Positions 1-7,405 of a stretch of 64,000 bases of DNA are shown piece by piece. Under the pieces are notes generated by a model that saw only the letters and a list, made by a program, of their open reading frames with translations, did not search any database and was not told where the DNA came from. How positions within the stretch are numbered: the first letter of the stretch is position 1; every line of letters starts with the position of its first letter. The DNA is from Amycolatopsis sp. cg9 (GTDB lineage: Bacteria; Actinomycetota; Actinomycetes; Mycobacteriales; Pseudonocardiaceae): assembly GCF_041346945.1 (NCBI RefSeq), contig NZ_CP166850.1, positions 4,030,001-4,094,000 on the forward strand, written 5' to 3'. The position numbers and the translations under genes were made by a program.

Positions 1-318
1 CCGCTGCTGGCGTGGCTGGAGGAGAACTGCGCCGCGGAGCTGACGCTGCCGGGCATCGCGGGGCAGGCGGGGATGAGCACGCGGACGCTCAACCGCCGCT
101 TCCGCGAACAGACGGGAACGACGCCGCTGCAGTGGCTGCTGCGGGCCCGGGTGCGCCGGGCGCAGTACCTACTGGAGGCGACGGCGGACCCGGTGGACCG
201 GATCGCGGGCGAGGTGGGGTTCGGATCGCCGACGGCGTTCCGCGAGCGCTTCAAGCGGGTGGTGGGGCGGAGCCCGCAGGCCTACCGCGCGAGCTTCCGG
301 GCGGCCGGGATGACGTGA
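1..318 (+). CDS. AraC/GlxA-type transcriptional regulator, C-terminal part (cut by window start)
   Basis: This is the last 105 residues of a helix-turn-helix regulator whose start lies before the window; the reading frame is open from base 1. Both AraC-family HTH motifs are visible: LTLPGIAGQAGMSTRTLNRRF for the first, and a second around DRIAGEVGFGSPTAFRERFKR, followed by the typical family ending GRSPQAYR. The same arrangement, with an N-terminal DJ-1/PfpI-like domain, occurs complete at 19356-20342. The missing upstream part is therefore probably a GlxA/FtrA-type domain, but that cannot be seen here. Confidence 0.85.
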   Translation, partial: PLLAWLEENCAAELTLPGIAGQAGMSTRTLNRRFREQTGTTPLQWLLRARVRRAQYLLEATADPVDRIAGEVGFGSPTAFRERFKRVVGRSPQAYRASFRAAGMT

Positions 319-407
319 GCGGGTGGGGCGCGACCGCCGCCGGGTTTGAGCCTGCCGTTCTCGTGGTACTGACCGGGATCATCGCAGTCCCGTTCGGGAG
401 GGTGCTC

Positions 408-797
408 GTGCAGATCCAGGTCAACACCGACCACAACGTCCACGGTGGCGAACGACTGGCCACCTTCGTGACCACCGACCTGGAGAGCAGCCTCTCCCGG
501 TTCGGCGGGTGGGTGACCCGGGTGGAGGTGCACCTCAGCGAGGACGGCGGCGGCAAACCGGACGACAAGAGGTGCGTGATCGAGGCCCGCCCCGGCGGCA
601 AGCAGCCGATCGCGGTCACCCACCACGCGACCACTGTGGACGACGCGTACACCGGCGCGGCCCACAAACTGGGGCGGGTACTGGATTCCCGCTACGACCG
701 CGCCCACGACCACAAGGGCAGCGAGAGCATCCGGCACATGCCGGCCCCGGAGGACCCGGACCAGGTCGGCGTGCTCGAGGACGAACCGCGGGACTGA
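408..797 (+). CDS. HPF/RaiA-like ribosome-associated protein
   Basis: A 129-residue protein resembling the hibernation-promoting factor / RaiA (sigma-54 modulation) family, whose members bind the 30S subunit and inhibit or store ribosomes. The sequence shows the family plan: an N-terminal strand (MQIQVNTDHNV), a helix with ERLATFVTTDLESSL, the strand VTRVEVHLSEDGG, and a later helix TVDDAYTGAAHKLGRVLDSRYDR. It lacks the C-terminal dimerisation domain of long HPF, so it is of the short type. A GTG start at 408 is chosen because GGGAGGG lies 5 bases upstream; a GTG at 402 overlaps that site. No operon partner is evident. Confidence 0.7.
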   Translation: MQIQVNTDHNVHGGERLATFVTTDLESSLSRFGGWVTRVEVHLSEDGGGKPDDKRCVIEARPGGKQPIAVTHHATTVDDAYTGAAHKLGRVLDSRYDRAHDHKGSESIRHMPAPEDPDQVGVLEDEPRD

Positions 798-893
798 GCA
801 AAGCCGGCGGCCTCCTGCGAGACGCGCACACGCCGTGACAGGGCGTGGCGCGTTCGGCAGACCGGCAGCCGGGATCGGCGATCGGCTCCGACG

Positions 894-1252
894 CGGGAAT
901 CCCTGCTGAAGCAGCGCGCGCAGCTCGACGAACAGCGGCGCGAGCGCGATGCTCGCCGTGACTACGAGTACGAAGCCCGCAAACGGCTGTACGCCGAATG
1001 CGGGCCGATCCTGCTGCAACTGAGCGAGGCCGCCGAGCGCCGGATCGCCGCACTCGCTCGAACGGCGCGGCAAGGTCACCTCGGGCCGGAGCGGACGTCG
1101 TGGCTGGCGGCGGCTCACCCTGGTCGATTTCAAGCTGGACCGTGAAATCCAGGACACGCGCGCCCTGCCCAGGCCTACCTCTACCGGGCCTTGCTGCAGG
1201 TTCCCACCGACGTCGGCGTCGCCGAGGGGTACCTCGCGGAGCGACCGGCGGC
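894..1252 (+). pseudogene. Frameshifted remnant of an actinobacterial protein of unknown function
   Basis: Coding-like sequence is split over three frames. In frame 3 about 80 codons encode a charged helical segment (QLDEQRRERDARRDYEYEARK, then LYAECGPILLQLSEAAERR) up to a TGA at 1143. Near 1120 similarity appears to continue in a second frame (LTLVDFKLDREIQ). Near 1170 it continues in a third (AYLYRALLQVPTDVGVAEGYL). From memory, the motif order EARKRLY / ARTARQG / LTLVD resembles a conserved actinobacterial hypothetical family, but I cannot name it. No start codon with a ribosome site is visible. I read it as a decayed gene with at least two frameshifts. Confidence 0.5.
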
Positions 1253-1259
1253 TGTCCCA

Positions 1260-2261
1260 TCACCCCGGGTATTCCGCGTGGATCTCGCCGTCGAACAACC
1301 GCCAGTAGAAGGCGTTCAGCTTCGCGGCCGCAGGCGCGTGCCGGGCCAGGATCGCGGCTACGGTTCGCGGCACGTCCGCCGGGATGTGCCCGGCAGCGCA
1401 CCGGCGGACGTACTCGTTGCGCTCGACCGGGCCGCCGCCGGCCGGCACCGGTACGCCGCACACCGCGGTCACCAGCCAGTTGACCAATCGCATGGCGGCG
1501 TAACCTTCGTCATGGTTCGCGTGGCGTTCGGCAAAGTCGCGCTCGGCGGCCGACAGGTCGAAGTGCGGCGAGGTGGCCAGCCCGAAGTCGGTGAGGTAGA
1601 TCCGCTCCCCGTCCGTGCGCAGGTTGCCGAAGTGCCCGTCCATGTGCAGCAGTTGCCTGCCGCGCAAGAACTTCACGATCTCGGAAAGCTGCCGCTCGAC
1701 CGCGGCGGCCTTGCCGGCGGGGTCCTCGCCCAGCCAGTCCGGCAGCGGGTGCGGGAGGTACTCGCAGAACAGCACCAGGCTGCTCGATGCCGCGGCCAGC
1801 GCTTCGAACCGCGCACGCACGGTCGAGCTGCCGCCCAGCGCGGCGACCACCCCGTCGATGTCGGCGTACTCGGCCGCGAGCGGTGACCGGCCGGGCAGCA
1901 CCCGCCAGTGGTGGAGAATCGGGAACGCCTGGGTTTCGCCGGCCAGCACGGCGTCGGTGACGATCACGTTCGCGGCCAGTTCCCGCCACGCGGTGAACCC
2001 GGGGCTGACGACGCCGTACTGGCAGTGCACCGGCAGATCGAACAGGTTCGCGGTGGAGCCGGGGTGGGCGAGCTCGAGGTCGGTCAGCGGGATGCGCTTG
2101 GCGAACACCGGCGCACCGTCGACGTCGAGGACCGCCGAGCCGCCGCCCACACCCACGCCGTTGGCCTGTCCCGTGCCGACGAGCGCGGCGAGCTCGTCGT
2201 CACTTCGGGAATCCAGGAGAGCCGAGAGCCTTCGGTGGCGGGCGAGCCGGGTAGCTGTCAC
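1260..2261 (-). CDS. Protein-kinase/aminoglycoside-phosphotransferase-fold protein
   Basis: A 333-residue cytoplasmic protein of the kinase-like fold. Residues near 217-245 carry the catalytic signature LLHMDGHFGNL (HxDxxxxN, catalytic-loop Asp and metal-binding Asn), then YLTDFGLA (the DFG metal-binding motif). The N-terminal half has a glycine-rich stretch (GVGVGGGSAVLD) and FAKRIPL, in which the lysine is the probable ATP-contacting residue. Homologues are often labelled serine/threonine-kinase-like or phosphotransferase, with substrate unknown. It follows the SDR gene by 45 bases on the same strand and could be the third gene of that operon. The GTG start at 2261 has no clear ribosome site, so the start is uncertain. 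Confidence 0.65.
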   Translation of the reverse strand: MTATRLARHRRLSALLDSRSDDELAALVGTGQANGVGVGGGSAVLDVDGAPVFAKRIPLTDLELAHPGSTANLFDLPVHCQYGVVSPGFTAWRELAANVIVTDAVLAGETQAFPILHHWRVLPGRSPLAAEYADIDGVVAALGGSSTVRARFEALAAASSSLVLFCEYLPHPLPDWLGEDPAGKAAAVERQLSEIVKFLRGRQLLHMDGHFGNLRTDGERIYLTDFGLATSPHFDLSAAERDFAERHANHDEGYAAMRLVNWLVTAVCGVPVPAGGGPVERNEYVRRCAAGHIPADVPRTVAAILARHAPAAAKLNAFYWRLFDGEIHAEYPG

Positions 2262-2306
2262 CGCACCGATGGTGCCACGGAACGGGCTGCGGCCGGTCGC
2301 GGTGGA

Positions 2307-3098
2307 TCACGCGGTCGTGGCGATCCCTCCATCGACGGGGACGACGGTGCCCGTCAGGTAAGCGCCTGCCCGGCTGGCGAGGAACACGGCGACACCCGCC
2401 ATGTCGTCGTCGCGGCCGATCCGGCGCAGCGGGGCCGACGCCGCGATCGCCTCGCCGAGCTCGTCGAGCGTCGCGGCCATCATCGCCGACGGGAACGGTC
2501 CCGGCGCCACCGCGTTCACCGTGATGCGCTGCGGGCCCAGTTCCTTGGCGAGCACCCTGGTGAGCTGGTGCAGCGCGGCTTTGCTGCTGGAGTAAGAGTA
2601 GTTGGGCCGCTGGGGGATGTGGATGGCCGCGATGCTGCCGATGTTGATGACCCGCGCGGGGTCGTCGGCGGTCCCGGCGCTGCGAAGTGCCGGCAACAGC
2701 GCCTGCACCAGCCAGAACGGCGACTTCAGATTGAGGTCGACGACCGTGTCCCAGGCCGCGTCCGGGAACGTCTCCAACGGCTCGTCCCACATCGCGCCCG
2801 CGTTGTTGACGAGGATGTCGAGACTCCCGTCGGCCGTGACGAGCTGCGAGAGGCGCTCACACTCTTCGTGCCGGGACAGATCGGCGGGGATCGCCCGGAC
2901 GTCGCCGTGTGCGGACAGCTGTTCCTGCGCCCGAGCGCACGCTTCCGCGTCGCGTGAGCTGATGACCACGCGGGCACCCGCCTGGAGGAGCCCGCGCGCG
3001 ATCATCATCCCGATGCCCCTGGTGCCACCGGTGACGAGAGCGCGCTTGCCACTCAGGTCGAAAAGCTCGGTGTGCGTTGCGAATCGGCTGTTCGTCAT
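2307..3098 (-). CDS. SDR-family NAD(P)-dependent oxidoreductase
   Basis: A 263-residue classical short-chain dehydrogenase/reductase. Visible motifs are the cofactor-binding TGGTRGIG near residue 22, the NNAG motif (ILVNNAGA), the catalytic serine in INIGSIAA, and YSYSSSKAA supplying the YxxxK pair. PVDGG lies near the C terminus. The start ATG at 3098 overlaps the stop of the upstream carboxymuconolactone-decarboxylase-like gene (ATGA), so the two are translationally coupled. Expression probably depends on the MerR-type promoter at 3541-3571. The substrate is unknown; pairing with a CMD-family protein suggests aromatic, quinone or aldehyde detoxification. Confidence 0.88.
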   Translation of the reverse strand: MTNSRFATHTELFDLSGKRALVTGGTRGIGMMIARGLLQAGARVVISSRDAEACARAQEQLSAHGDVRAIPADLSRHEECERLSQLVTADGSLDILVNNAGAMWDEPLETFPDAAWDTVVDLNLKSPFWLVQALLPALRSAGTADDPARVINIGSIAAIHIPQRPNYSYSSSKAALHQLTRVLAKELGPQRITVNAVAPGPFPSAMMAATLDELGEAIAASAPLRRIGRDDDMAGVAVFLASRAGAYLTGTVVPVDGGIATTA

Positions 3099-3502
3099 TT
3101 GGCGTCCTTCTCGTCGGTCACCGGCAGCAGCCCGCGCTCGCCGAAGACCTTCTTGGCCGTGAAGGTCGCGTTCAGCGCCTTCGGGAATCCACAGTAGACA
3201 GCGGAGTGCAGCAGCGCCTCGACGATCTCCGCGGGCGTGAGTCCGACGTTGAGCGACGCGTTGACGTGCACTTCCAGTTGCGGCTCGCAGCCACCGAGGG
3301 CGGTGAGCATACCGAGGGTGACCAGCTGCCGGTCGCGCGGCGCGAGCCCCGGCCGCGCGTAGATCTCGCCGAACCCCCACGACACGACGGCTTCCGCCAG
3401 CGCGGGGGAGACGTCGGCGAGGTTGTCGAGCACGCGCTGCCCGCTCTCGCCGTCGATGGCGGTCAGGGTCTTGAGGCCGAGTTCGAAGCGCTCGTCGGTC
3501 AT
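3095..3502 (-). CDS. Carboxymuconolactone decarboxylase-family protein
   Basis: A 135-residue protein of the AhpD/CMD all-helical fold. Features are the segments GFGEIYARPGLAPRDRQLVTLGMLTALG and ELEVHVNASLNVGLTPAEIVE, and the C-terminal AVYCGFPKALNA region typical of PcaC-like members. AhpD-type members use a CxxC motif, which is absent here, so decarboxylase-like or quinone-type chemistry is more likely than peroxidase-partner activity. The ATG at 3502 is preceded by GGAAAGGAAA. It is the first gene of the operon with the SDR gene and sits directly behind the promoter at 3541-3571. Confidence 0.85.
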   Translation of the reverse strand: MTDERFELGLKTLTAIDGESGQRVLDNLADVSPALAEAVVSWGFGEIYARPGLAPRDRQLVTLGMLTALGGCEPQLEVHVNASLNVGLTPAEIVEALLHSAVYCGFPKALNATFTAKKVFGERGLLPVTDEKDAK

Positions 3503-3540
3503 GGCGGGTTTCCTTTCCCCAGTACGTCGTTGCGAAGTCG

Positions 3541-3571
3541 ACGCTAGGGGCTGGAGCGCGCTCCAGGTCAA
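3541..3571 (-). promoter_or_regulatory. MerR-type promoter with 19-bp spacer and palindromic operator
   Basis: Read on the minus strand, TTGACC (3566-3571) and TAGCGT (3541-3546) are separated by 19 bases instead of 17. The spacer is filled by the perfect 16-base palindrome CTGGAGCGCGCTCCAG (3551-3566). Overlong spacers with an internal dyad are the hallmark of MerR-family promoters (SoxR, CueR and NmlR/AdhR types), in which the activator untwists DNA. It lies 39-69 bases upstream of the CMD-like start codon. No MerR gene is present within the window. Confidence 0.75.
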
Positions 3572-5550
3572 ACGTGACGGCCGCCACTGTCGATCAGGCC
3601 GGCTGCCTGTCCGTGGAGGCGGGCGAACAGGTCCCTCGCCTCCGCGGATCTGGCGTCGGCTTCCTCGTCCCGGCCCAAGGCGCGCAACGGCAGGACCATC
3701 CTGTCCAAGGTGCTGGCCACGTGCCTGAGGTAGCCGTGGGCGCGGCGCAGCGCGAGGGCCCGCTCGTAGTGCTCGACCGACTCGGCCGGCCGGCGGGCGT
3801 GGAACTCGATGTAGCCGAGGGTTTCCCGGCCGGACGCCTCGCCCTCCGGGTTGGGGTGCAGGGCCAGCGCCGCCTCGCCGAACGAGCGGGCCCGATCGAG
3901 GTCGCCGAGCAGGGCGGTGAACCAGGCGACCGCGTTCAAGGCGTGGGCTTCGCTGATGGTGTCCTGCAGTTCCCGCGACAGGTGCAGGTTCTCCTGGGCG
4001 TGGAGCAGGGCGCCGGCGTTCTCGTCCTGGCGGCCGAGCGCCCAAGCGAGGGCACGGTGGGTGTGCGAGAGCTGGTACCGGTCGCCCGACCGCTCAGCGA
4101 GGGTGCTCGCTTCCCGCAGGTGTGCCAGCCCCTCGGAATCCCGGTGGGCGCGGGTGAGCGCCTCGCCGAGGCGTCGGTGCGAGGTGATCAGGGCCGGACC
4201 CGACGTCGGCGCGCGCAGCGCGAGTCCCCAGGTGCGGATGTCGGCGTCGGGGCGATCCCGTCGGTGGTGGTAGGTCGTCAGCGTTCGCGCCAGGTGCCAG
4301 ACGACGTCGTGCCACCCGTGCTCCGCGGCGGTGTCGGCCGCGGCGAGCAGGCACAGGTGTTCCGCGTCGAACCAGGCCAGCGCCGCGTCGAGGCCGGTGG
4401 CTGCTTCCGGCCGGCATCCCCGCGACATCGGCGGCAGGACGGCGGGCGGACCGTACGGCTGGAGGTGGCGGTCGGCCGAGTGGGCGGAGTGCAGGTAGTG
4501 GTCGGTCACTCGCCGCGTGGCCTCGGCGTCCTCGGCGCGGACCTCGGCCCGGATCAGGTCGTGCATGCGGTAGCGCCCACTGGCCACCCGTTCCAGCAGG
4601 CAAAGCTGTTCCAGCGCCGTCAGTTCGGCCGTCGATCCGGTGAGGCTGGCCACGGCGGCGAGGCCGATGTCCGGGCCTGGCGCGGCGGCGAGCAAACCGA
4701 GGACGCGCGACTGCGTCGCGGTCAATGCGCGCAGCGACCACGACAGCGCCGCGGGCACGCTGCTGCCCGGGTCCTCGTCGTCGAACCGGCCCAGCTCTTC
4801 GGCGATCCGCGCCAGGGGTAGTTCAGGAGACAGCTGACCGCGGCTGGCCACGATCGCCAGCGCGAGCGGCAGCCCGGCGCAGCGCCGCACGATCCGCCGC
4901 GCGGCGGCGGGATCCGAGGCGAGCCGGTCGGATCCGAGCCGCGCGGCCAGCAGGTCGTGGGACTCGGCGTCGTCGAGCTGGCCGAGTCTCAGGTGCGCGG
5001 CACCGTGCCGGGTGGTCAGCGAGGTGAGCCGGTGGCGGCTGGTCACCAGCACCGTGCAGGAGGCCCCGCCGGGCAACAGCGGCTCGACCTGGCGCGCGTC
5101 GGCAGCGTTGTCGAGGACCACCAGCAGGCGCTTGTCCGCGGTCAGGCTTCGGTAGAGGGCGACTTGAGCATGCGGATCGGGTGGGATGTCGACGGCTCCG
5201 AGAGCGTCGAGGAACCCCCGGATCGCCGCCGCGGGAGCCATCGGCAGATCCGGCGAAAACCCGCGCAGGTCGACGAACAGCTGCCCGTCCGGAAACCGGT
5301 GGCGGTTGCCGTGGGCCCACTGCACCGCCAGCCAGGTCTTGCCGATGCCGCCGATCCCGGCGATCGCGTGCACCCCGGGCCCGTCAGCCAACCCGGCCAG
5401 GTCATCGGCCCGGCCCACGAAGCGTGCCGGCGAGGCAGGCAGCTGCCGGGGCGGCGGCCGCACGCGCGTGATGACGACCTCGCCGGCCTGCACGAGGGTG
5501 CCCGTCACATCGCCGTTGACCACGTTGTGCACCCCGAACCGGTCCGGCAT
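3568..5550 (-). CDS. NB-ARC/STAND ATPase with C-terminal tetratricopeptide repeats
   Basis: A 660-residue signal-transduction ATPase of the AfsR-like NB-ARC class without a DNA-binding domain. Residues 1-30 carry the short motif NGDVTGTLVQAGEV seen at the front of many actinobacterial STAND proteins. The sequence PRQLPASPARFVGR leads into the ATPase with P-loop GIGGIGKT (about 65-72) and Walker B LLVVLDNA (about 142-149). After CAGLPLALAI and the winged-helix part (about 300-420) come TPR-like helices to the C terminus. The ATG at 5550 is chosen because the sequence upstream belongs to a small broken membrane-protein gene; its ribosome site is weak. The role is probably inducible oligomerising signalling or conflict; the ligand is unknown. 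Confidence 0.8.
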   Translation of the reverse strand: MPDRFGVHNVVNGDVTGTLVQAGEVVITRVRPPPRQLPASPARFVGRADDLAGLADGPGVHAIAGIGGIGKTWLAVQWAHGNRHRFPDGQLFVDLRGFSPDLPMAPAAAIRGFLDALGAVDIPPDPHAQVALYRSLTADKRLLVVLDNAADARQVEPLLPGGASCTVLVTSRHRLTSLTTRHGAAHLRLGQLDDAESHDLLAARLGSDRLASDPAAARRIVRRCAGLPLALAIVASRGQLSPELPLARIAEELGRFDDEDPGSSVPAALSWSLRALTATQSRVLGLLAAAPGPDIGLAAVASLTGSTAELTALEQLCLLERVASGRYRMHDLIRAEVRAEDAEATRRVTDHYLHSAHSADRHLQPYGPPAVLPPMSRGCRPEAATGLDAALAWFDAEHLCLLAAADTAAEHGWHDVVWHLARTLTTYHHRRDRPDADIRTWGLALRAPTSGPALITSHRRLGEALTRAHRDSEGLAHLREASTLAERSGDRYQLSHTHRALAWALGRQDENAGALLHAQENLHLSRELQDTISEAHALNAVAWFTALLGDLDRARSFGEAALALHPNPEGEASGRETLGYIEFHARRPAESVEHYERALALRRAHGYLRHVASTLDRMVLPLRALGRDEEADARSAEARDLFARLHGQAAGLIDSGGRHV

Positions 5551-5606
5551 GCCAACCAGGATCCACCGTTCGGCGGGCGTGGGCCAGGTCGTTCCGCGAG
5601 ATCCGC

Positions 5607-5828
5607 TCAGGAACCCGGCCGCGGGCGGTCTTCGACAACCACTTTTTCGGCACCGCGCTTGGCGAACGCCGCCCAGAGGCTGAAGCCCACGACCCCCACC
5701 GCGGCGGCCAACCAGAGTCAGACGAACGGCTCGCGCAGCGGGAACCGCACCAGGACGAAGACGATCATCGCGACGCCGACGACCGCGCCGAACACGGCGG
5801 AGGGCTTGGACGGCTTGATCCGGTACAC
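5607..5828 (-). pseudogene. Small two-helix membrane protein broken by an in-frame TGA
   Basis: From a GTG at 5828, with GGGGAG eight bases upstream, the frame reads MYRIKPSKPSAVFGAVVGVA and a hydrophobic helix for 36 codons. It then meets TGA (5718-5720) and continues in the same frame for 36 more codons with a second helix (LWLAAAVGVVGFSLWAAFAKR) to a normal stop at 5607-5609. Both halves look fully coding and the frame is preserved, so a single nonsense change (for example TGG to TGA) is the simplest explanation. It lies immediately upstream of the STAND gene on the same strand. Confidence 0.65.
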
Positions 5829-5865
5829 GAGCACCACTCCCCAGACAGCGGATTCCGTGGCGCCC

Positions 5866-6262
5866 GATCACCCCCTGGACGATCTCTCGAAACCAGCGCG
5901 GCTGCGGTTGCCGCGAGCGGTTTCCCGGGCCGGAAGTACTCCCGCAGGTCCTGGCGGAAGGCGTCCCCGGGATCGCCGCGGGCGTCGGCGCTGACGATGT
6001 CGAAGGGCGTCCGGCTTCGCGGGCACCTCGGCGACCTCGGCCACTGCCCCTCGGCGGCGCCGCCCACCAGGGTGCCGATCCTGGCGAGGCTGTCGTGCCC
6101 CGGGAAGAAACCGGGGGTGAACAGGCTCAGCTCGCAGCCGGTGACGAACACCTCCGCCCCCACCCGCTCCGGGTCACCGCCGGTGATCCGCACCGCGTCG
6201 CAGCGCAGGTCCTCGGCGACGACGTGGATTTCCCGCCGCACCGCCTCGACGTCGAAAACCGG
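5866..6262 (-). pseudogene. Internally deleted remnant of a glycosidase-fold hypothetical protein
   Basis: The minus strand reads VFDVEAVRREIHVVAEDL and RCDAVRITGGDPERV. It then jumps directly to AEVFVTGCELSLFTPGFFPG, later PFDIVSADARGDPGDAFRQDLR, then decays into low-quality sequence. This order resembles an actinobacterial TIM-barrel hypothetical family often annotated as abortive-infection or glycosidase-like. In intact members, as I recall them, about 40 residues separate the two first blocks. The missing block, loss of the C-terminal half and absence of a start codon with a ribosome site mark it as a remnant. The family name is from memory and uncertain. Confidence 0.5.
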
Positions 6263-6269
6263 TCGCCGC

Positions 6270-6773
6270 CAAGCCCGGTCGCGTCAGCACATCCGGGCGT
6301 GGCGATGGGCGGACGATCCTTCGTTGCGAACGGCGCTTCTGGTGGCGAGGGTGGCCGAATCCCGCGGCTGCCTGCACCCGGGCGACTGGCCGGATGTCGC
6401 GGTCGGCCTGCTGCTGGAAGGTGCTGAAGATCCCGCGATCGCCGAGCCGGCCGGCTTGAGCCGCCGAGCGAACGGATGGGACACCGAACCACTCGTGGCC
6501 GCCGCGTGCGAGCGGCACGAGATCGTGACTCCCCGCCGGGAGGAGTCAACGGTTCTCGTCGCCCGGTTGATGGCGGACGATCTCCGTGCCCGCCCGGCCG
6601 CCGTCACCGCGCCGATGACCCGGCTCGCTCCCCCGGAATTCGAGCCGGACCTGGCCAGCTGATGCTTCACCGCGGAGGAATACCTGGATTGCGGTTGCGC
6701 CGAGGTCGACCGAGCGAGGTCCGAACCCGATGCCGAAGCGGCACCCGGCCTCGCCGGGCCCGGCATCCGCTGA
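6270..6773 (+). pseudogene. Conserved-looking hypothetical gene broken by an in-frame TGA, start lost
   Basis: The plus strand is coding-like from about 6270. It carries the segments RAWRWADDPSLRTALLVARV, GCLHPGDWPDVAVGLLLEGA and EESTVLVARLMADDLRARPA, ending in FEPDLAS before a TGA at 6660-6662. The same frame continues without a shift into CFTAEEYLDCGCAEVDRARS and stops at 6771-6773. The cysteine-rich tail EYLDCGC looks like a genuine protein ending, so the first TGA probably interrupts the original gene. No start with a ribosome site is seen because the upstream sequence belongs to the opposite-strand remnant. The function is unknown. Confidence 0.45.
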
Positions 6774-6809
6774 TGCCGCGAGCCGGTCGACGACGGACCG
6801 CGTGGCACG

Positions 6810-6832
6810 CGCTCATACCGACAAGCGGACGC
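6810..6832. repeat. Degenerate copy of the GCTCATxCCGA palindrome family
   Basis: The sequence GCGCTCATACCGACAAGCGG, then ACG, is a diverged relative of the palindromes at 7298, 10550 and 13573. It lies between the preceding pseudogene and the stop codon of the Imm7-like gene. The arms are only partly complementary. Confidence 0.45.
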
Positions 6833-6846
6833 GTGATTTTCAAAGG

Positions 6847-7242
6847 TCAGCGCGTCCCCGCGTCTTCCAATGTGGGGATCACGGGTGACAAAAGGTGATC
6901 GGCGTGCTCGGTGACCCTCCCTCGGGCCAGTCGGAAGACGCGGTAGCTCAACCTGTGCTCGGGGTGTTCGTCGTCGTGGACGTACAGCAGCCCGTATGAC
7001 CCCGGAGCGAGCCGGCCGACCTTGGCGAAAAAGTCGATCACCTCTGCTCCGTGCTGCCCGCGGCGATTCGGGTTGCCGCCCAGGTGGATGTAGTCCGTGC
7101 CGTTCATCGGCTGCAGATCCTTCAACGCGTAGTCAGCGAGCTCGTCGACCAGGGTTCGGATTTCGTCGAGGCGAAGGGGCGGTTCGTCATCGAGCGCTTC
7201 GGCGGTCGAGCGAAGCGTTATCCAGCCGTGGCACTCGAACAT
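6847..7242 (-). CDS. Imm7-like immunity protein (orphan)
   Basis: A 131-residue acidic protein beginning MFECHGWITLRSTAEAL and containing NGTDYIHLGGNPNRRGQHGAEVI and GSYGLLYVHDDEHPEHRLSYRVFRLARGRV. This pattern matches my recollection of the Imm7 immunity family, which protects against polymorphic-toxin nuclease domains. No cognate toxin or secreted carrier is present in the flanking 7 kb. A hexamer TAGACT (complement of 7249-7254) ends six bases before the ATG, so the mRNA may be leaderless. A palindrome lies 56-77 bases upstream. An alternative is a domesticated or orphan immunity gene kept for protection against neighbours. Confidence 0.6.
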   Translation of the reverse strand: MFECHGWITLRSTAEALDDEPPLRLDEIRTLVDELADYALKDLQPMNGTDYIHLGGNPNRRGQHGAEVIDFFAKVGRLAPGSYGLLYVHDDEHPEHRLSYRVFRLARGRVTEHADHLLSPVIPTLEDAGTR

Positions 7243-7297
7243 GACGAGAGTCTAGGAGGTCACGCGGTCGGGCCGCCGCACCTCCATGCGGCCGTCA

Positions 7298-7319
7298 TCC
7301 GCTCATGCCGATGAGCGGA
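7298..7319. repeat. 22-base palindrome, copy 1 (best copy)
   Basis: TCCGCTCA, six bases (TGCCGA), TGAGCGGA: a perfect 8-bp dyad. It sits upstream of the Imm7-like gene and beyond the 3' end of the STAND gene. Related copies are at 6810, 10550 and 13573. It could be an operator for a shared regulator or a dispersed REP-like element. Confidence 0.75.
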
Positions 7320-7405
7320 CGACTACGGCGGAAAGCTGTGGCGTGTTTCTGCTACTCAGTCAAACGAGGGAACAAATCTATTCTGTGGTTCTCTTGCCGC
7401 GCGGC

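Noticed and set aside
5718..5720. TGA as selenocysteine or programmed readthrough codon
   Set aside because: No SECIS-like hairpin and no selenoprotein context; a nonsense mutation is simpler.
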